From JAJNBK01 sp035642715 (GTDB taxonomy: Archaea; Thermoproteota; Nitrososphaeria; Nitrososphaerales; Nitrososphaeraceae): DNA of 64,000 nucleotides. Position 1 is the first letter of the stretch. The number at the start of each line of letters is the position of its first letter. The stretch lies in the NCBI GenBank assembly GCA_035642715.1, contig DASQRW010000093.1, positions 6,247 through 70,246 of the forward strand, read 5' to 3'. This document shows positions 46,717 through 56,239 of the stretch, in pieces. The position numbers were made by a program, and so were the translations under genes. The notes beneath the pieces are model-generated. The model was not told the origin of the DNA, did no database searches, and saw only the letters and a list, made by a program, of their open reading frames with translations.

Positions 46717-47226
46717 GAAAAGAAGGTATATATGGATTATTGAATACAGAGGTATATTCAGTAAAGTCGGAAATTATGGCATATATATACAAAGACAATT
46801 AAAGAAAATGGAAATAATATCAATACTAAATAAGGAGTTTCTAAATCAATAGAATATTCTTCTGTCTACCTTATGCCTATGTAATTTTTAATATTGTTAA
46901 ACGTCGGTTCCGAATTGACATAACTCTATTAACATTATAATAAAAAATAGTATTCAGTTCTTATTTTGGTTTTTCGAAGTTTAATCTCAGAATGACATAT
47001 TTTATAATACATCCTTGTCTTGCTATCTAAGGATTTTGTAATATTTATTCAAGTTTTTTTGTTTAGCACATCTAATTAGCAAGATAATACTACAGAATTT
47101 TCTCTTGTTCGCAGAAACGACAATAGTGAAGAAATAATAGTACATATCTATGGATAGATAATTAACATTCTTGGCCTCTACTGCATCTACTCTAAAGTAG
47201 AGAGAATATTCAAAGCCGTTGAAGCC
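46717..47226. other. Convergent spacer with hairpin
   Basis: TCTACT at 47186-47191 and AGTAGA at 47196-47201 form a small hairpin about 26 nt past the thiL stop and may end that transcript. No gene seen. Confidence 0.4.
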
Positions 47227-48273
47227 CTATTGATTTTTTCCAATTAAATGAACATAACCACGGTCATCAAGAAGTGACGCTTCTTCCCAAGTCTCATTGC
47301 CATTTGTCAGAAATACTTTGCCATCTCCTTTTTCTACTTTACCTATCACAAGCAATTTCAATTTTGATTTTCTAGCGACAGTTCTAATCCTATTCAATTT
47401 GGATTTTGGTATGGTTGCAACTATTTCATATTCCTCTCCTCCATGAAATATAAGTTCTTTTGCATCTAAATGATTATTTTGGGCAAAATCAACAACTCCT
47501 TTAGCCAATGGTATGTTCTCTATTAGAATGTTAACTTTACTCTGACGTGCTAATTCATAAAGAGACATAGCAAGACCATCACTGGAATCTATAGAAGAAG
47601 AAAAGTATTTTGCAAGAGCAATCCCAAATTTTTGTTGAGGTTTTGGTTTAACTACTGCTAGGATAGCATTTTTTTTAAATATCCCATGAGATCTTGCATC
47701 ATCTATAAGGATTTTCAACCCGGATGATGAATAGCCAAATTCTCCAGAAACAACGACCAAGTCTCCAGGTTTTGCACCACTTCTTCTTGGAATTCTGGCC
47801 GCAGCATTAATATCTGAAAATCCGAGCATATTACAATCTATTATTAATTCATTAGATTCATTAGTATCCCCGCCTACAATTTTGATTCCAAATTCTTTAG
47901 ATGCTGTTTGAAAGCCAATTATGAGGTCTTTAATTTCATTTTTAGAGTATCTTCTTGGAATTCCGATGGAAATTAAGGATAGATATGGCGGTTTAATGCC
48001 CTTTGCTGATAAGTCACTAACACAAGAGACGATGCTTTTTCTAGCAATTTGCCAAGGCTTCATTCCTGTTGGGACATCAGTATTCTCAACAAGCATATCA
48101 CATTTCAATATGATACTTATAGGACAAAAAATATTGTTCTTACTAGTCTTTGTCTTTGCATCTTTTAGAGAAAATATTGCAACATCGTCTTTTCCAAATT
48201 CAGTTATTGTATTATCCGGTTTAAGTTTAGATATAAAAAGATCGATAATCTCTTTTTCATTTAATTTGGTCAT
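47227..48273 (-). CDS. thiL: Thiamine-monophosphate kinase
   Basis: It phosphorylates thiamine monophosphate to the active diphosphate cofactor. The 348-residue ATP-grasp-like PurM/ThiL fold is evident from ITEFGKDDVAIF near residues 23-34, the metal-binding KCDMLVENTDVP near 57-68, SCVSDLSAKGIKPPYLSLIS near 82-101, GGDTNES near 134-140 and SIDSSDGLAMSL near 231-242. Its start overlaps the mutase gene end by 17 nt, so the two are co-translated. The product feeds thiamine-dependent enzymes. Confidence 0.92.
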   Translation of the reverse strand: MTKLNEKEIIDLFISKLKPDNTITEFGKDDVAIFSLKDAKTKTSKNNIFCPISIILKCDMLVENTDVPTGMKPWQIARKSIVSCVSDLSAKGIKPPYLSLISIGIPRRYSKNEIKDLIIGFQTASKEFGIKIVGGDTNESNELIIDCNMLGFSDINAAARIPRRSGAKPGDLVVVSGEFGYSSSGLKILIDDARSHGIFKKNAILAVVKPKPQQKFGIALAKYFSSSIDSSDGLAMSLYELARQSKVNILIENIPLAKGVVDFAQNNHLDAKELIFHGGEEYEIVATIPKSKLNRIRTVARKSKLKLLVIGKVEKGDGKVFLTNGNETWEEASLLDDRGYVHLIGKNQ

Positions 48274-49603
48274 ATGTAAATTGAACTTTTTCTCTTGTCT
48301 TCTTGTACAAAGATTGTATATTTACCTTTTTGGATTCTATTGATATTCTGATAGCATGTTCTGTATTTGAGGGTCTTACAAGTATCCAAGAATCATCATC
48401 TATTATAGCCTTAATACCATCGATCGTCAAAACTGCGGATGATTCAGCCGTAAATGAATCAGTTAATTTCTCAATAACTTTTCTGTGCAAAGATGAATCT
48501 GCAGATATTTTTGATCTAATTTGAACATACTGGGAAGAGAAGTCAAGATATTCATCTATTTCTTTCTTATCTAAGGATGAGATGATGGCACTTGCCAAAA
48601 ATCCATCTCTACACATGTTGAATTTCGGCATAATAAAGCCGGCGCTACTTCCTTCTCCCCCTGCCTCAGCATCAACTTCTAACATTTTGCTAACAACGTT
48701 TGCTTCACCAACCTTGGAAAAATCAAACCTTCCGCCATGATCCTTTATAAATTTCTCTACGGCTATGCTGGTATCTATGCTCGTAACAAATTTTTTCATT
48801 CCTAAATTAATTGCACTGGCAATACAAATCAAAAGTGTGGCATCAGAGCTTAATTTTTGACCCATTCTATTAACTACTACAAGTCTATCACCGTCTAAAT
48901 CGAATGCAAATCCAAAGTCAAGCTCATTTGCTATGACCAACATGCACAATTCATTAAGATAATCTGCAGTAGGATCAGGTCCTCTTGAAGTTACGCCATG
49001 AACATCATTTATACTATAAAATTTGCTGCCAAGTTTTTTGAATAAGTCATTAGCATAGCCACATGTGGCTCCACCACCGAGATCAAGTCCGAGCTTTAAT
49101 GTTCTATTATACGTTGATTTCTCTACGAAGTTAACAATCTCATTTACATATTCTGAAACGCAATCAAAAGATCTGCCAAGTTTGCCAGTAGCAGATGTTG
49201 CTGCTGCTGCTGATGATTCTGATGATAATACAGTTTTCTTTAGCATTGTATGCAGTTCATCTTCAAAAATTCCTCTACCTTTTATTATGAATTTTAATCC
49301 ATTCCATTCAAAAGGGTTATGTGACGCAGTAACAACAAAACCCGAACCGTATTTTCTTGCCTCCCTGAATACTATGGGTGTTGGTGCCACATCAAAATTG
49401 TATACGTCAATATCTAGTTCCATCAAACTTGCCGAAACGGTCTGACTAATTACCCTACTTGAAGGCCGAGTATCTTGTGCTAAAACACATTTTCTTCCTT
49501 CCAACTTAATTAAGGAAGCAAACAATCTCGTGAATCTGATAATTTCATGTAAACTAAGGTCAACGCCATAAATTCCTCTAATACCAGATATTGATATTTT
49601 CAT
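48257..49603 (-). CDS. Phosphoglucosamine/phosphomannomutase family enzyme
   Basis: This alpha-D-phosphohexomutase moves phosphate between C6 and C1 of a hexose phosphate for nucleotide-sugar, surface-glycan or glycosylation supply. The start at the ATG 49601-49603 gives MKISISGIRGIYG, matching the family opening; a second ATG at 49627 would add eight residues. The active serine loop TASHNPFEWNG is near residues 92-102. The metal loop DLDGDR is near 234-239, and the sugar-binding GEGSSAGFI near 316-324. Specificity (GlcN, Man or Glc) is not resolvable. It is operonic with thiL. Confidence 0.9.
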   Translation of the reverse strand: MKISISGIRGIYGVDLSLHEIIRFTRLFASLIKLEGRKCVLAQDTRPSSRVISQTVSASLMELDIDVYNFDVAPTPIVFREARKYGSGFVVTASHNPFEWNGLKFIIKGRGIFEDELHTMLKKTVLSSESSAAAATSATGKLGRSFDCVSEYVNEIVNFVEKSTYNRTLKLGLDLGGGATCGYANDLFKKLGSKFYSINDVHGVTSRGPDPTADYLNELCMLVIANELDFGFAFDLDGDRLVVVNRMGQKLSSDATLLICIASAINLGMKKFVTSIDTSIAVEKFIKDHGGRFDFSKVGEANVVSKMLEVDAEAGGEGSSAGFIMPKFNMCRDGFLASAIISSLDKKEIDEYLDFSSQYVQIRSKISADSSLHRKVIEKLTDSFTAESSAVLTIDGIKAIIDDDSWILVRPSNTEHAIRISIESKKVNIQSLYKKTREKVQFTYDQIK

Positions 49604-49733
49604 AAATGATGGTAACCAACCAGACATCCGTAATATTTACTCTGCGCTAATAATGACTGAATTTAGATAGTTTGTTTCTTAAAGTATATGAAGAATTAAA
49701 TAATGAGCATTGAAATTTTCATATATCGATTTT

Positions 49734-49808
49734 GCCCTAGTAGCTCAGCCTGGTTAGAGCGAAGGTTTCGTAAACCTTAGGTCGTGGGTTCGAATCCCAC
49801 CTGGGGCT
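49734..49808 (+). tRNA. tRNA-Thr(CGT)
   Basis: Acceptor GCCCTAG (49734-49740) pairs with CTGGGGC (49801-49807), including one G-U pair, with discriminator T. The D-arm is AGCTCAGCCTGGTTAGAGC. The anticodon arm is AAGGT-TTCGTAA-ACCTT with anticodon CGT. The T-arm is GTGGG-TTCGAAT-CCCAC. Intronless, 75 nt, no encoded CCA. Confidence 0.95.
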
Positions 49809-50089
49809 TCAATTAGCTATAAATATCTCTTATGGAACTTTATGCAGAACTTCCATAGCATGACTATCTCAAATTGTACTAGTAGTATACATACTCACTT
49901 TAGATATATATTTAGCAAATAGTATGTCTAATCCAAAACAGAGCAAGTAATTTTAATCACCAAAAATACAATAATTTGTCATGTCGCATTTTATATACTA
50001 AATATAATACTTATTAGCAATTTTCATATAAAATCTGTCTATCATGTAAGATTTGATTATCTTTTTATTGAATTAGCAGCATAATAGAA

Positions 50090-50164
50090 TGCGAAGTGCG
50101 GGATTTGAACCCGCGATCCCGAGCTTGGGAAGCTCGTACCTTAACCAGGCTGGGCTAACTTCGC
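50090..50164 (-). tRNA. tRNA-Gly(CCC)
   Basis: On the minus strand the acceptor GCGAAGT pairs with ACTTCGC, with discriminator A. The D-arm is AGCCCAGCCTGGTTAAGG and the anticodon arm CGAGC-TTCCCAA-GCTCG with anticodon CCC. The T-arm is GCGGG-TTCAAAT-CCCGC. Intronless, 75 nt. Confidence 0.95.
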
Positions 50165-50290
50165 TTTAATTTAAATTTCAAATTTAGAATAAGAAATAAT
50201 AAGTTTGTGATAGATATGCAAATTGTAGAGAATCTAAATGAAAAAGGGATTACCTTATGCAACACGAAGGAGATGTACACACATTTATTA

Positions 50291-51322
50291 TCAATACTTT
50301 CTGTATGTATTATCCAACATTCCATACAAACGATAAATATTTCCCGTGTTCTCACTTACATAATTCCAGACTTCAGGGTTAACAGGTAACACTCTGAAAT
50401 TTGACTTTTGAGAATCATCCAAGGAGTCATGAACTGATTGACCTATCACAATCTGATCAGGTTGTGCAAGTGCAGTCATTTTTGTTGCAATGCTTATAGT
50501 ATAACCCAAAATGTCAAGATGAGGTTTTTTTATTAGTGTTTGATTCTCAATATTTTTATCTTCTTTACTGTCAGACACATAATTGAGCGCATCCCATCCA
50601 AACTGGACTATTACATTCTCCCCGACATCTATTCCAACCCGTACACTCATTTCAGGATAATCATACTGATTCAGAATTGGATTTATACCCTCCCGCATTA
50701 CTTTAATCATAGATCTTGCGCAGTATACTGCATTGATGCACGGTAAATACAAATCATAGTTATCACCCACAACAAAAAATGCTAGAATTGCATCTCCGAC
50801 ATACTTTAATACATATCCACCATACGCTGCGATCATAAGAGACATTTCTTGAGTGAATGCTTGAATTATTGTTGCAAGCCTATCTACAGGAAGAGTCATT
50901 GATAGCCTGGTTGAACCTACAAGATCAATATGCAAAATTACTAGTGTTACTTTAGATTTAGCAAACTTCTCTAATACATTTTGTGTCTCTTTAAATGAGA
51001 TATTAAATTCTGGTGCTACTTTTAATGCTTTCCAGACTCTTGATTGTGCCATCTTAATCGCAGAGTCTAGGTCAACTACTGCGTCAAGATAAAACGAACC
51101 CAAGGAAGGAGTATCTGATGCTTGTCTTATAGAGATCTTTTTTCTCTCCTCTTCTGTATTTGCGGTCTCAATAATTTTGTCTACTTCCTCTTTACCCATA
51201 TCTAGCTGTAAAGATATTATATCAGCTGGGATACCAGAATTATACAAATTTAATACAGTCTGACGTTGATAACTACTACTAATACTACCATCGCCAGCAT
51301 CATTAGCAATATTCTCAACCAT
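50291..51322 (-). CDS. Class III adenylate/guanylate cyclase domain protein
   Basis: The 343-residue cytoplasmic protein has an N-terminal helical region with an HTH-like NLYNSGIPADIISLQLDMGK (residues about 25-44). A class III cyclase catalytic domain follows at about 125-325. The metal-binding aspartates lie in LHIDLVGSTRLS (near 130-141) and YVGDAILAFF (near 174-183). VRVGIDVGENVIVQFG near 226-241 and DILGYTISIATKMTALA near 270-286 are further core pieces. Class III cyclases are rare in archaea. It could make cAMP or cGMP, or have become a nucleotide sensor. It ends beside tRNA-Gly. Confidence 0.85.
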   Translation of the reverse strand: MVENIANDAGDGSISSSYQRQTVLNLYNSGIPADIISLQLDMGKEEVDKIIETANTEEERKKISIRQASDTPSLGSFYLDAVVDLDSAIKMAQSRVWKALKVAPEFNISFKETQNVLEKFAKSKVTLVILHIDLVGSTRLSMTLPVDRLATIIQAFTQEMSLMIAAYGGYVLKYVGDAILAFFVVGDNYDLYLPCINAVYCARSMIKVMREGINPILNQYDYPEMSVRVGIDVGENVIVQFGWDALNYVSDSKEDKNIENQTLIKKPHLDILGYTISIATKMTALAQPDQIVIGQSVHDSLDDSQKSNFRVLPVNPEVWNYVSENTGNIYRLYGMLDNTYRKY

Positions 51323-51975
51323 ATCCTTTTTTCCTAATTTACAGTATTACTTTGACTTCATCTCTTACTTATGAGATATTTATGTGATTTATTTATGAAA
51401 ATAAGAGAGAGAAGCCATCATATAATCTATCTAACTATATATAGATGTTTAAGATAGATATTAAAAAAATCTCTTATGACTGATTTATTAATTGGAGTGA
51501 GATAAGAAGTGAGAAAAAAAATAAAATTTATAGTGTAAATCATATATCATTGAAATAAGTTAAGACAAATAGAAACTTTAAACTTACTTTTAATCAAATG
51601 TTGCAATTATAATAATCTCAATAAATGAAGAGATATTAAAGCAGTCAATAACATAGTACTATACATTCTGCAAAAGTTTATCAAATCAGATAAAAGATGT
51701 GTTAAAATTTCAACAAACTTTATTCAGACTACAAATGCACAACAAAAAAATTGAAACTCGAAAGATAACAAAGCAAATTATCTTCTTACTTCTTTAGAGA
51801 AAATATTATTCAGTGATCCAATTATTTTGGGTAATATCATTCTAATGTTTTATGATATCAGACGCTTGCCTGAACTCGGAGTTTAATTCTGATGATCGAA
51901 TAGAACGATTAACTAAAATCTTTATGAGAAATCATAACCACCCAGTATAGATAGAGAGGTAGAAGATTAACATCA
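51323..51975. other. Divergent AT-rich spacer
   Basis: Upstream region of the cyclase and the DUF2795 gene. No gene or repeat stands out. Confidence 0.4.
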
Positions 51976-52311
51976 ATGTCTTATGTATCAGATGATCGTA
52001 ACTATACAGATAACCGACAGTCGGGCGTAGATGCACCGGTCGAACGAGTTGGCGATATTAGAAGAGAGCCGCCTATTAATGAGACCACTGATAGAAATAA
52101 AGCATCAAAAATGGCAAATCTACTTGAGGGTTTACAATTTCCAACTACAAAAGAAGAGATCAAAGATCATATAAATCGGAAATCTCCAAGCATGGGAAAC
52201 AGAATTAACGATGTTATGGAAGCTGTTCAAAATAATCTTAGTGAAGACATTCAATATAATAGCGTCTATGATATCGAGATAGCAGCCAGATTAGTACAGA
52301 AAAATGATTAA
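51976..52311 (+). CDS. DUF2795-like small protein, second copy
   Basis: The 111-residue protein has a long polar disordered N-terminus (residues 1-45) and a DUF2795-type C-terminal module: MANLLEGLQFPTTKEEIKDH, then a helix, then SEDIQYNSVYDIEIAARLV. The LxGLxFPxxKxEI signature parallels that of the 13959-14258 protein. Function is unknown; stress-associated context is typical of the family. ATG at 51976, monocistronic. Confidence 0.75.
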   Translation: MSYVSDDRNYTDNRQSGVDAPVERVGDIRREPPINETTDRNKASKMANLLEGLQFPTTKEEIKDHINRKSPSMGNRINDVMEAVQNNLSEDIQYNSVYDIEIAARLVQKND

Positions 52312-52720
52312 TAATAGAATTGTTATTAGGCTTTAAAATTTAAAAAATTAAACCTTTCTCTTCTAATCCTATGTGTTTTTAGAAGATCTTGTAACTAACA
52401 GAATCTTTAGTTAAATAAATGACATTAAATAAATTAACAAAATAATACATAAATCACTAAAGATGCAATTCATATACAGTTTTCGATACAATGTACTTGC
52501 ATACTCTAAAGTCCTGAGGAATCTTATTCATGCTTATTAGTTCACTTGCTCAATTAGAACAGACCTGAATTACTCAAATCGAGTTTGTTTAAGGATATCA
52601 ATTGATAACTCTCTTCTATAATACAATCAAAATAGGATGAAATTCGATTCTAAAATAGCATTGAATAAACTTACTTTCGCAAACTAAAGATACGAAATGA
52701 ACCTTTAACTCTTAATTTCG
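52312..52720. other. AT-rich convergent spacer
   Basis: Nothing recognised. Confidence 0.4.
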
Positions 52721-52990
52721 CTATTTCTGATATTTGGCAAGTTTCTTGAACTTTTTCATTTCTCTCTTAATAGTTTCTAAACAGTTAACGCCTTCTAAAT
52801 GCAAATGTGTAGACGCACTGATTAGGTCTTTATATTCATCCTGAATTTGGGTTGACTTTGTATCTTGATTGTAAATATGATTATTGTATAGCATTATTAT
52901 TATTATTGCATCAGCACCAAACTCCTTATGGTCCATATTCTTCCAGTCATAATCATCTATAAAAGAATGAAGTGGTGTTTGAATTGCCAT
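52721..52990 (-). CDS. Hypothetical small protein
   Basis: An 89-residue protein of no recognised family. MAIQTPLHSFIDDYDWKNMD opens it. The middle carries ADAIIIIMLYNNHIYNQDTK and the end a basic helix KREMKKFKKLAKYQK. It is probably helical and soluble. It lies divergently just upstream of the cupredoxin gene (58 nt), so the two may share a regulatory region. Confidence 0.5.
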   Translation of the reverse strand: MAIQTPLHSFIDDYDWKNMDHKEFGADAIIIIMLYNNHIYNQDTKSTQIQDEYKDLISASTHLHLEGVNCLETIKREMKKFKKLAKYQK

Positions 52991-53048
52991 ACATAATTTT
53001 CCTACTTGAATATTCTTATAAATAGATATGTCCTAGTCACGATGTATC

Positions 53049-53702
53049 ATGCATTCAAAGATAATATTGGCATCTATTGTCATTGTTACAACAGCAATCG
53101 CAGCATTTGCAATGACTATACATATCAATACCACAAACGCAACAAGAGAAGAAACTGCAAGTAAGGTAGTACAAGCCGGAGGAGGAAATACTACTATTTC
53201 ATTTAGTCGGTTTTTACCGAAGGACGTACAAATCAATGCCGGTGAAAGTGTAATTTGGTATAATCCAACAGAGGTATCAGAACCACATACAGTCACCTTT
53301 GTAATGGATAGCAAATATATGACAGATATAATTGCACCCTTTGCTGTTCCTGACTCAACAGAATTCATACCCTTACCTGCAGATGCTAATAGTGAAGTAG
53401 TAGTAATACCTAATAGTAATGGTACAAATAGAACAAATGTTATAGCTGCTTTAGATGCAAGAGGGTTTTATCCAGTTGTAATTAATTCAACTAATAATGT
53501 TACATACTTGAATTCAAATGCTTTATATGTAATAGATGGAACTGAAAAGTATGTTAATTCAGGTGTGATACTTCCAGTGGGACAAATACCACCAGGAATT
53601 CCACCTATAACTACATTTACTGCAACATTTGAAAAGACAGGGAATTATGATTATATGTGTATTTTCCATCCATGGATGACTGGAAGAATTATTGTAAAGT
53701 AG
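53049..53702 (+). CDS. Secreted cupredoxin (type 1 copper protein)
   Basis: The 217-residue protein has an N-terminal signal anchor (IILASIVIVTTAIAAFAMT near residues 5-23) and a plastocyanin/azurin-like fold. Copper ligands appear as His80 in SEPHTVTFVMD and the C-terminal DYMCIFHPWMTGRI (Cys, His and Met). A large insertion (about residues 90-170) separates them, unlike short plastocyanins. Thaumarchaea use many such blue-copper proteins as electron carriers in place of c-type cytochromes. A T-rich terminator follows. Confidence 0.9.
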   Translation: MHSKIILASIVIVTTAIAAFAMTIHINTTNATREETASKVVQAGGGNTTISFSRFLPKDVQINAGESVIWYNPTEVSEPHTVTFVMDSKYMTDIIAPFAVPDSTEFIPLPADANSEVVVIPNSNGTNRTNVIAALDARGFYPVVINSTNNVTYLNSNALYVIDGTEKYVNSGVILPVGQIPPGIPPITTFTATFEKTGNYDYMCIFHPWMTGRIIVK

Positions 53703-53716
53703 TAGTAGTCAAACCC

Positions 53717-53731
53717 TTTTTTCCTTTTTTT
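53717..53731 (+). terminator. Double T-run terminator
   Basis: Two T-runs, six and seven residues, separated by CC, 15 to 30 nt after the cupredoxin stop, match simple archaeal terminators. Confidence 0.5.
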
Positions 53732-53941
53732 ATAATGCAATTTCTAGTATATTATTAACCAAAACTCATTATTTTAGATCAAGCAGAAGTTGTCATTGTG
53801 TAAGTTTCTATATTATTATTGAGTGGATTGTAGTAACGTAGCAGTACATCATACACAAAATATGCCTCTACTAAAAATTATGATATTCCGCAAGAAAACA
53901 CTTTTCTTTCTTTTTTTCATCTTTATTTTACAGGACCCACT

Positions 53942-54274
53942 AAAAAGCATCGATATCATAGCGGATTCGGTGGAATGTAAGATATACAGATTTAGCTCAA
54001 TTAGGAGATCCAACTAATAGGCCATTCTTCCCAATGAAATCCTAATATGATGTTGCTATGAACAAAGAGCAAATAGTGACTATTTAATAATAATGGAGCT
54101 ACTGGTGGACTTATTGTTGGGCCTATTGTCCGCTTGGTAGATTATCATGCTTCTCCACTAAAACGCTTCTGGTTATTTATTGTTTCAGAATTCATTGAAT
54201 TTGCATGCGCTGGTTTAAAATATATTATGAAGGTCAGGAGGAAAAGCAATGGTGACAGAAAATTACTTATATGA
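53942..54274 (+). pseudogene. Decayed gene of unknown family
   Basis: Protein-like fragments appear in different plus-strand frames: KKHRYHSGFGGM, then YTDLAQLGDPTNRPFFPMKS, then after a stop YDVAMNKEQIVTI. A further piece is NGATGGLIVGPIVRLVDYHA followed by SPLKRFWLFIVSEFIEFACA. Each is broken by a stop or frameshift and there is no start codon. The fragments have consistent order and composition, suggesting one ancestral gene inactivated by several lesions. The family is not recognised; chance cannot be excluded. Confidence 0.35.
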
Positions 54275-54322
54275 AATGCTCTATTGTAATAAAGCTTTTT
54301 GTTATGGATTTGATCTAGATAT

Positions 54323-56011
54323 ATGGTAGACGAGAAAAAAACAGAGACTAACAATACAAATAATACTAACAAACCACCACCATCATCATCACCAGAACCT
54401 GCATCATCTAATACTTCCGATAACAAGAACACGATTTCTACTTCCGCATGGATAACTTTGGCTATTTTGGGTTCGTCTATCTTAATTACTATGTATGGAG
54501 AAACTATGTTATTACCTGCTATTCCTGACATTATTACAGAATTTAACATCTCTTATAATACTGCCTCATGGATACTTACTGCATATCTTATCGCTGGTGC
54601 AGTTATGACTCCGATCGCTGGTAAGTTATCGGATATCTATGGAAGAAAGAAAATGGTGTTGATAATAATGATAATTTATATCATAGGAATTTCTCTTGGA
54701 GGATTATCTTCTAACATAACAATTCTCATTATTTCAAGAGTAATTCAAGGCATTGGTATTTCCATGTTTCCTATAGCATTCGGTATTGTGAGAGATCAAT
54801 TTCCACCAGAAAAACTTGCAATAGGTGTTGGAACATTTAGCGCTATGTTCGCAGCTGGATCTGTAGTAGGTTTAGCAATAGGAGGAAGTATAATTCAATA
54901 TTTTGGGTGGCGTAGTACTTTTTTTTCAATAATACCTATTGCTATTCTACTATGGGTTATAATTAAAAGGTTCATTTACGACCATAATACTAATCAGCAC
55001 TATTTAATACAATTTTCTCCTTCAGAAAAAAGCAGTGCTGCTCCGTCTGAACAAAAGCAAGGTACTAATGTTAATAGTAGTAATAACAACAATGATTTGG
55101 AGGTTGTTACCACCAGCACCAAATCTATCGATATAAAAGGTGCAATAACTTTAGCTATTATGGTAATCTCATTTCTAATTGTTTTCTCTTATTTAGGAAC
55201 AGGAAGTAGTAGCAGTGATGGCGGAGTAGGAGAAGACAGCATCACTACTCCAATACAGATCATTATAGGTTTTCTTATTACAGGAATTATTTCATTGATA
55301 TTATTTATAATTATAGAAAAAAGAACAAAATCACCCTTAATTGATTTTAAATTACTTAACAATAAAATCATTCTTCCTGCCAATATTCTCTTATTGATTA
55401 GTTTTCTTGCAATGTTCACGGTTTATCAAACAATACCTATTTTAGTAACAAGTCCTGCCCCAGTAGGTGGATTAGAAGGAGACGCACTAACTACTGCAAA
55501 TATTCAGCTTCCATTCATGATTGTATTTCTTTTATTTGCTCCTTCTTCTGGCTTTATAATATCTAGGTTAGGAAACATCAAACCCACACTCATAGGAAGC
55601 ATAATTAGCACAATAGGATTCTTTAGTATACTTCTTTTCCATTCGACAGAGTCTATGGTGGCAGGAACTCTGGCTATAATAGCTACAGGGTTATCATTGA
55701 CTCAGGTTGGAGGGTTTAATACTATCTTAGAATCTACACCAAGACAATTCAGCGGAATATCTCTTGGAATGACCGTGCTTCTTAACCTTATTGGAGGAGC
55801 AGTAGGACCAGCTATTGCAGGAATATACATGCAAACAAATCAAGTATTTATTAATGGTTCTTTCTTTCCTTCTCTGCAATCCTACAATCTGATATTCCTT
55901 ACGGCTACCTTGCTTTCATTTGTATCTGTTGTGCTTGTATTAATTATAAGGAAAAGAAGCACTTCTTCATCCTCTTTAAATCCCCAAGAGGTTACAATGA
56001 AGAAAGCATGA
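54323..56011 (+). CDS. MFS multidrug exporter, DHA2-like
   Basis: The 562-residue transporter has a Pro/Ser/Asn-rich cytoplasmic N-terminus (about 40 residues) and roughly 14 membrane segments. It also carries a long low-complexity central loop with KSSAAPSEQKQGTNVNSSNN. The MFS motif A GKLSDIYGRKK is near residues 100-110 and the exporter motif C-like GSVVGLAIGGSIIQYFGW near 178-195. The layout fits the EmrB/QacA DHA2 proton antiporters that export drugs or organic acids. Substrate unknown. Monocistronic; ATG follows TATA-like sequence. Confidence 0.9.
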   Translation: MVDEKKTETNNTNNTNKPPPSSSPEPASSNTSDNKNTISTSAWITLAILGSSILITMYGETMLLPAIPDIITEFNISYNTASWILTAYLIAGAVMTPIAGKLSDIYGRKKMVLIIMIIYIIGISLGGLSSNITILIISRVIQGIGISMFPIAFGIVRDQFPPEKLAIGVGTFSAMFAAGSVVGLAIGGSIIQYFGWRSTFFSIIPIAILLWVIIKRFIYDHNTNQHYLIQFSPSEKSSAAPSEQKQGTNVNSSNNNNDLEVVTTSTKSIDIKGAITLAIMVISFLIVFSYLGTGSSSSDGGVGEDSITTPIQIIIGFLITGIISLILFIIIEKRTKSPLIDFKLLNNKIILPANILLLISFLAMFTVYQTIPILVTSPAPVGGLEGDALTTANIQLPFMIVFLLFAPSSGFIISRLGNIKPTLIGSIISTIGFFSILLFHSTESMVAGTLAIIATGLSLTQVGGFNTILESTPRQFSGISLGMTVLLNLIGGAVGPAIAGIYMQTNQVFINGSFFPSLQSYNLIFLTATLLSFVSVVLVLIIRKRSTSSSSLNPQEVTMKKA

Positions 56012-56239
56012 CATACGCCTTTATTGATAATTACAGGCATTATTCAAGCGTACATCTCTATCTATATAATGGAGATGATTCGCAAATATAGCAAGACAAA
56101 GTTCAATTCTCAGTTATTAATTTAAAATTTATCTTAACTTATCGATACTATAAGATATAAATTAAAGAGACAAATAGACAACAATACTGATGAACTTTAC
56201 TTTTGAACTTTAATAGCTAGATCGGTAGCTAATTGCATA

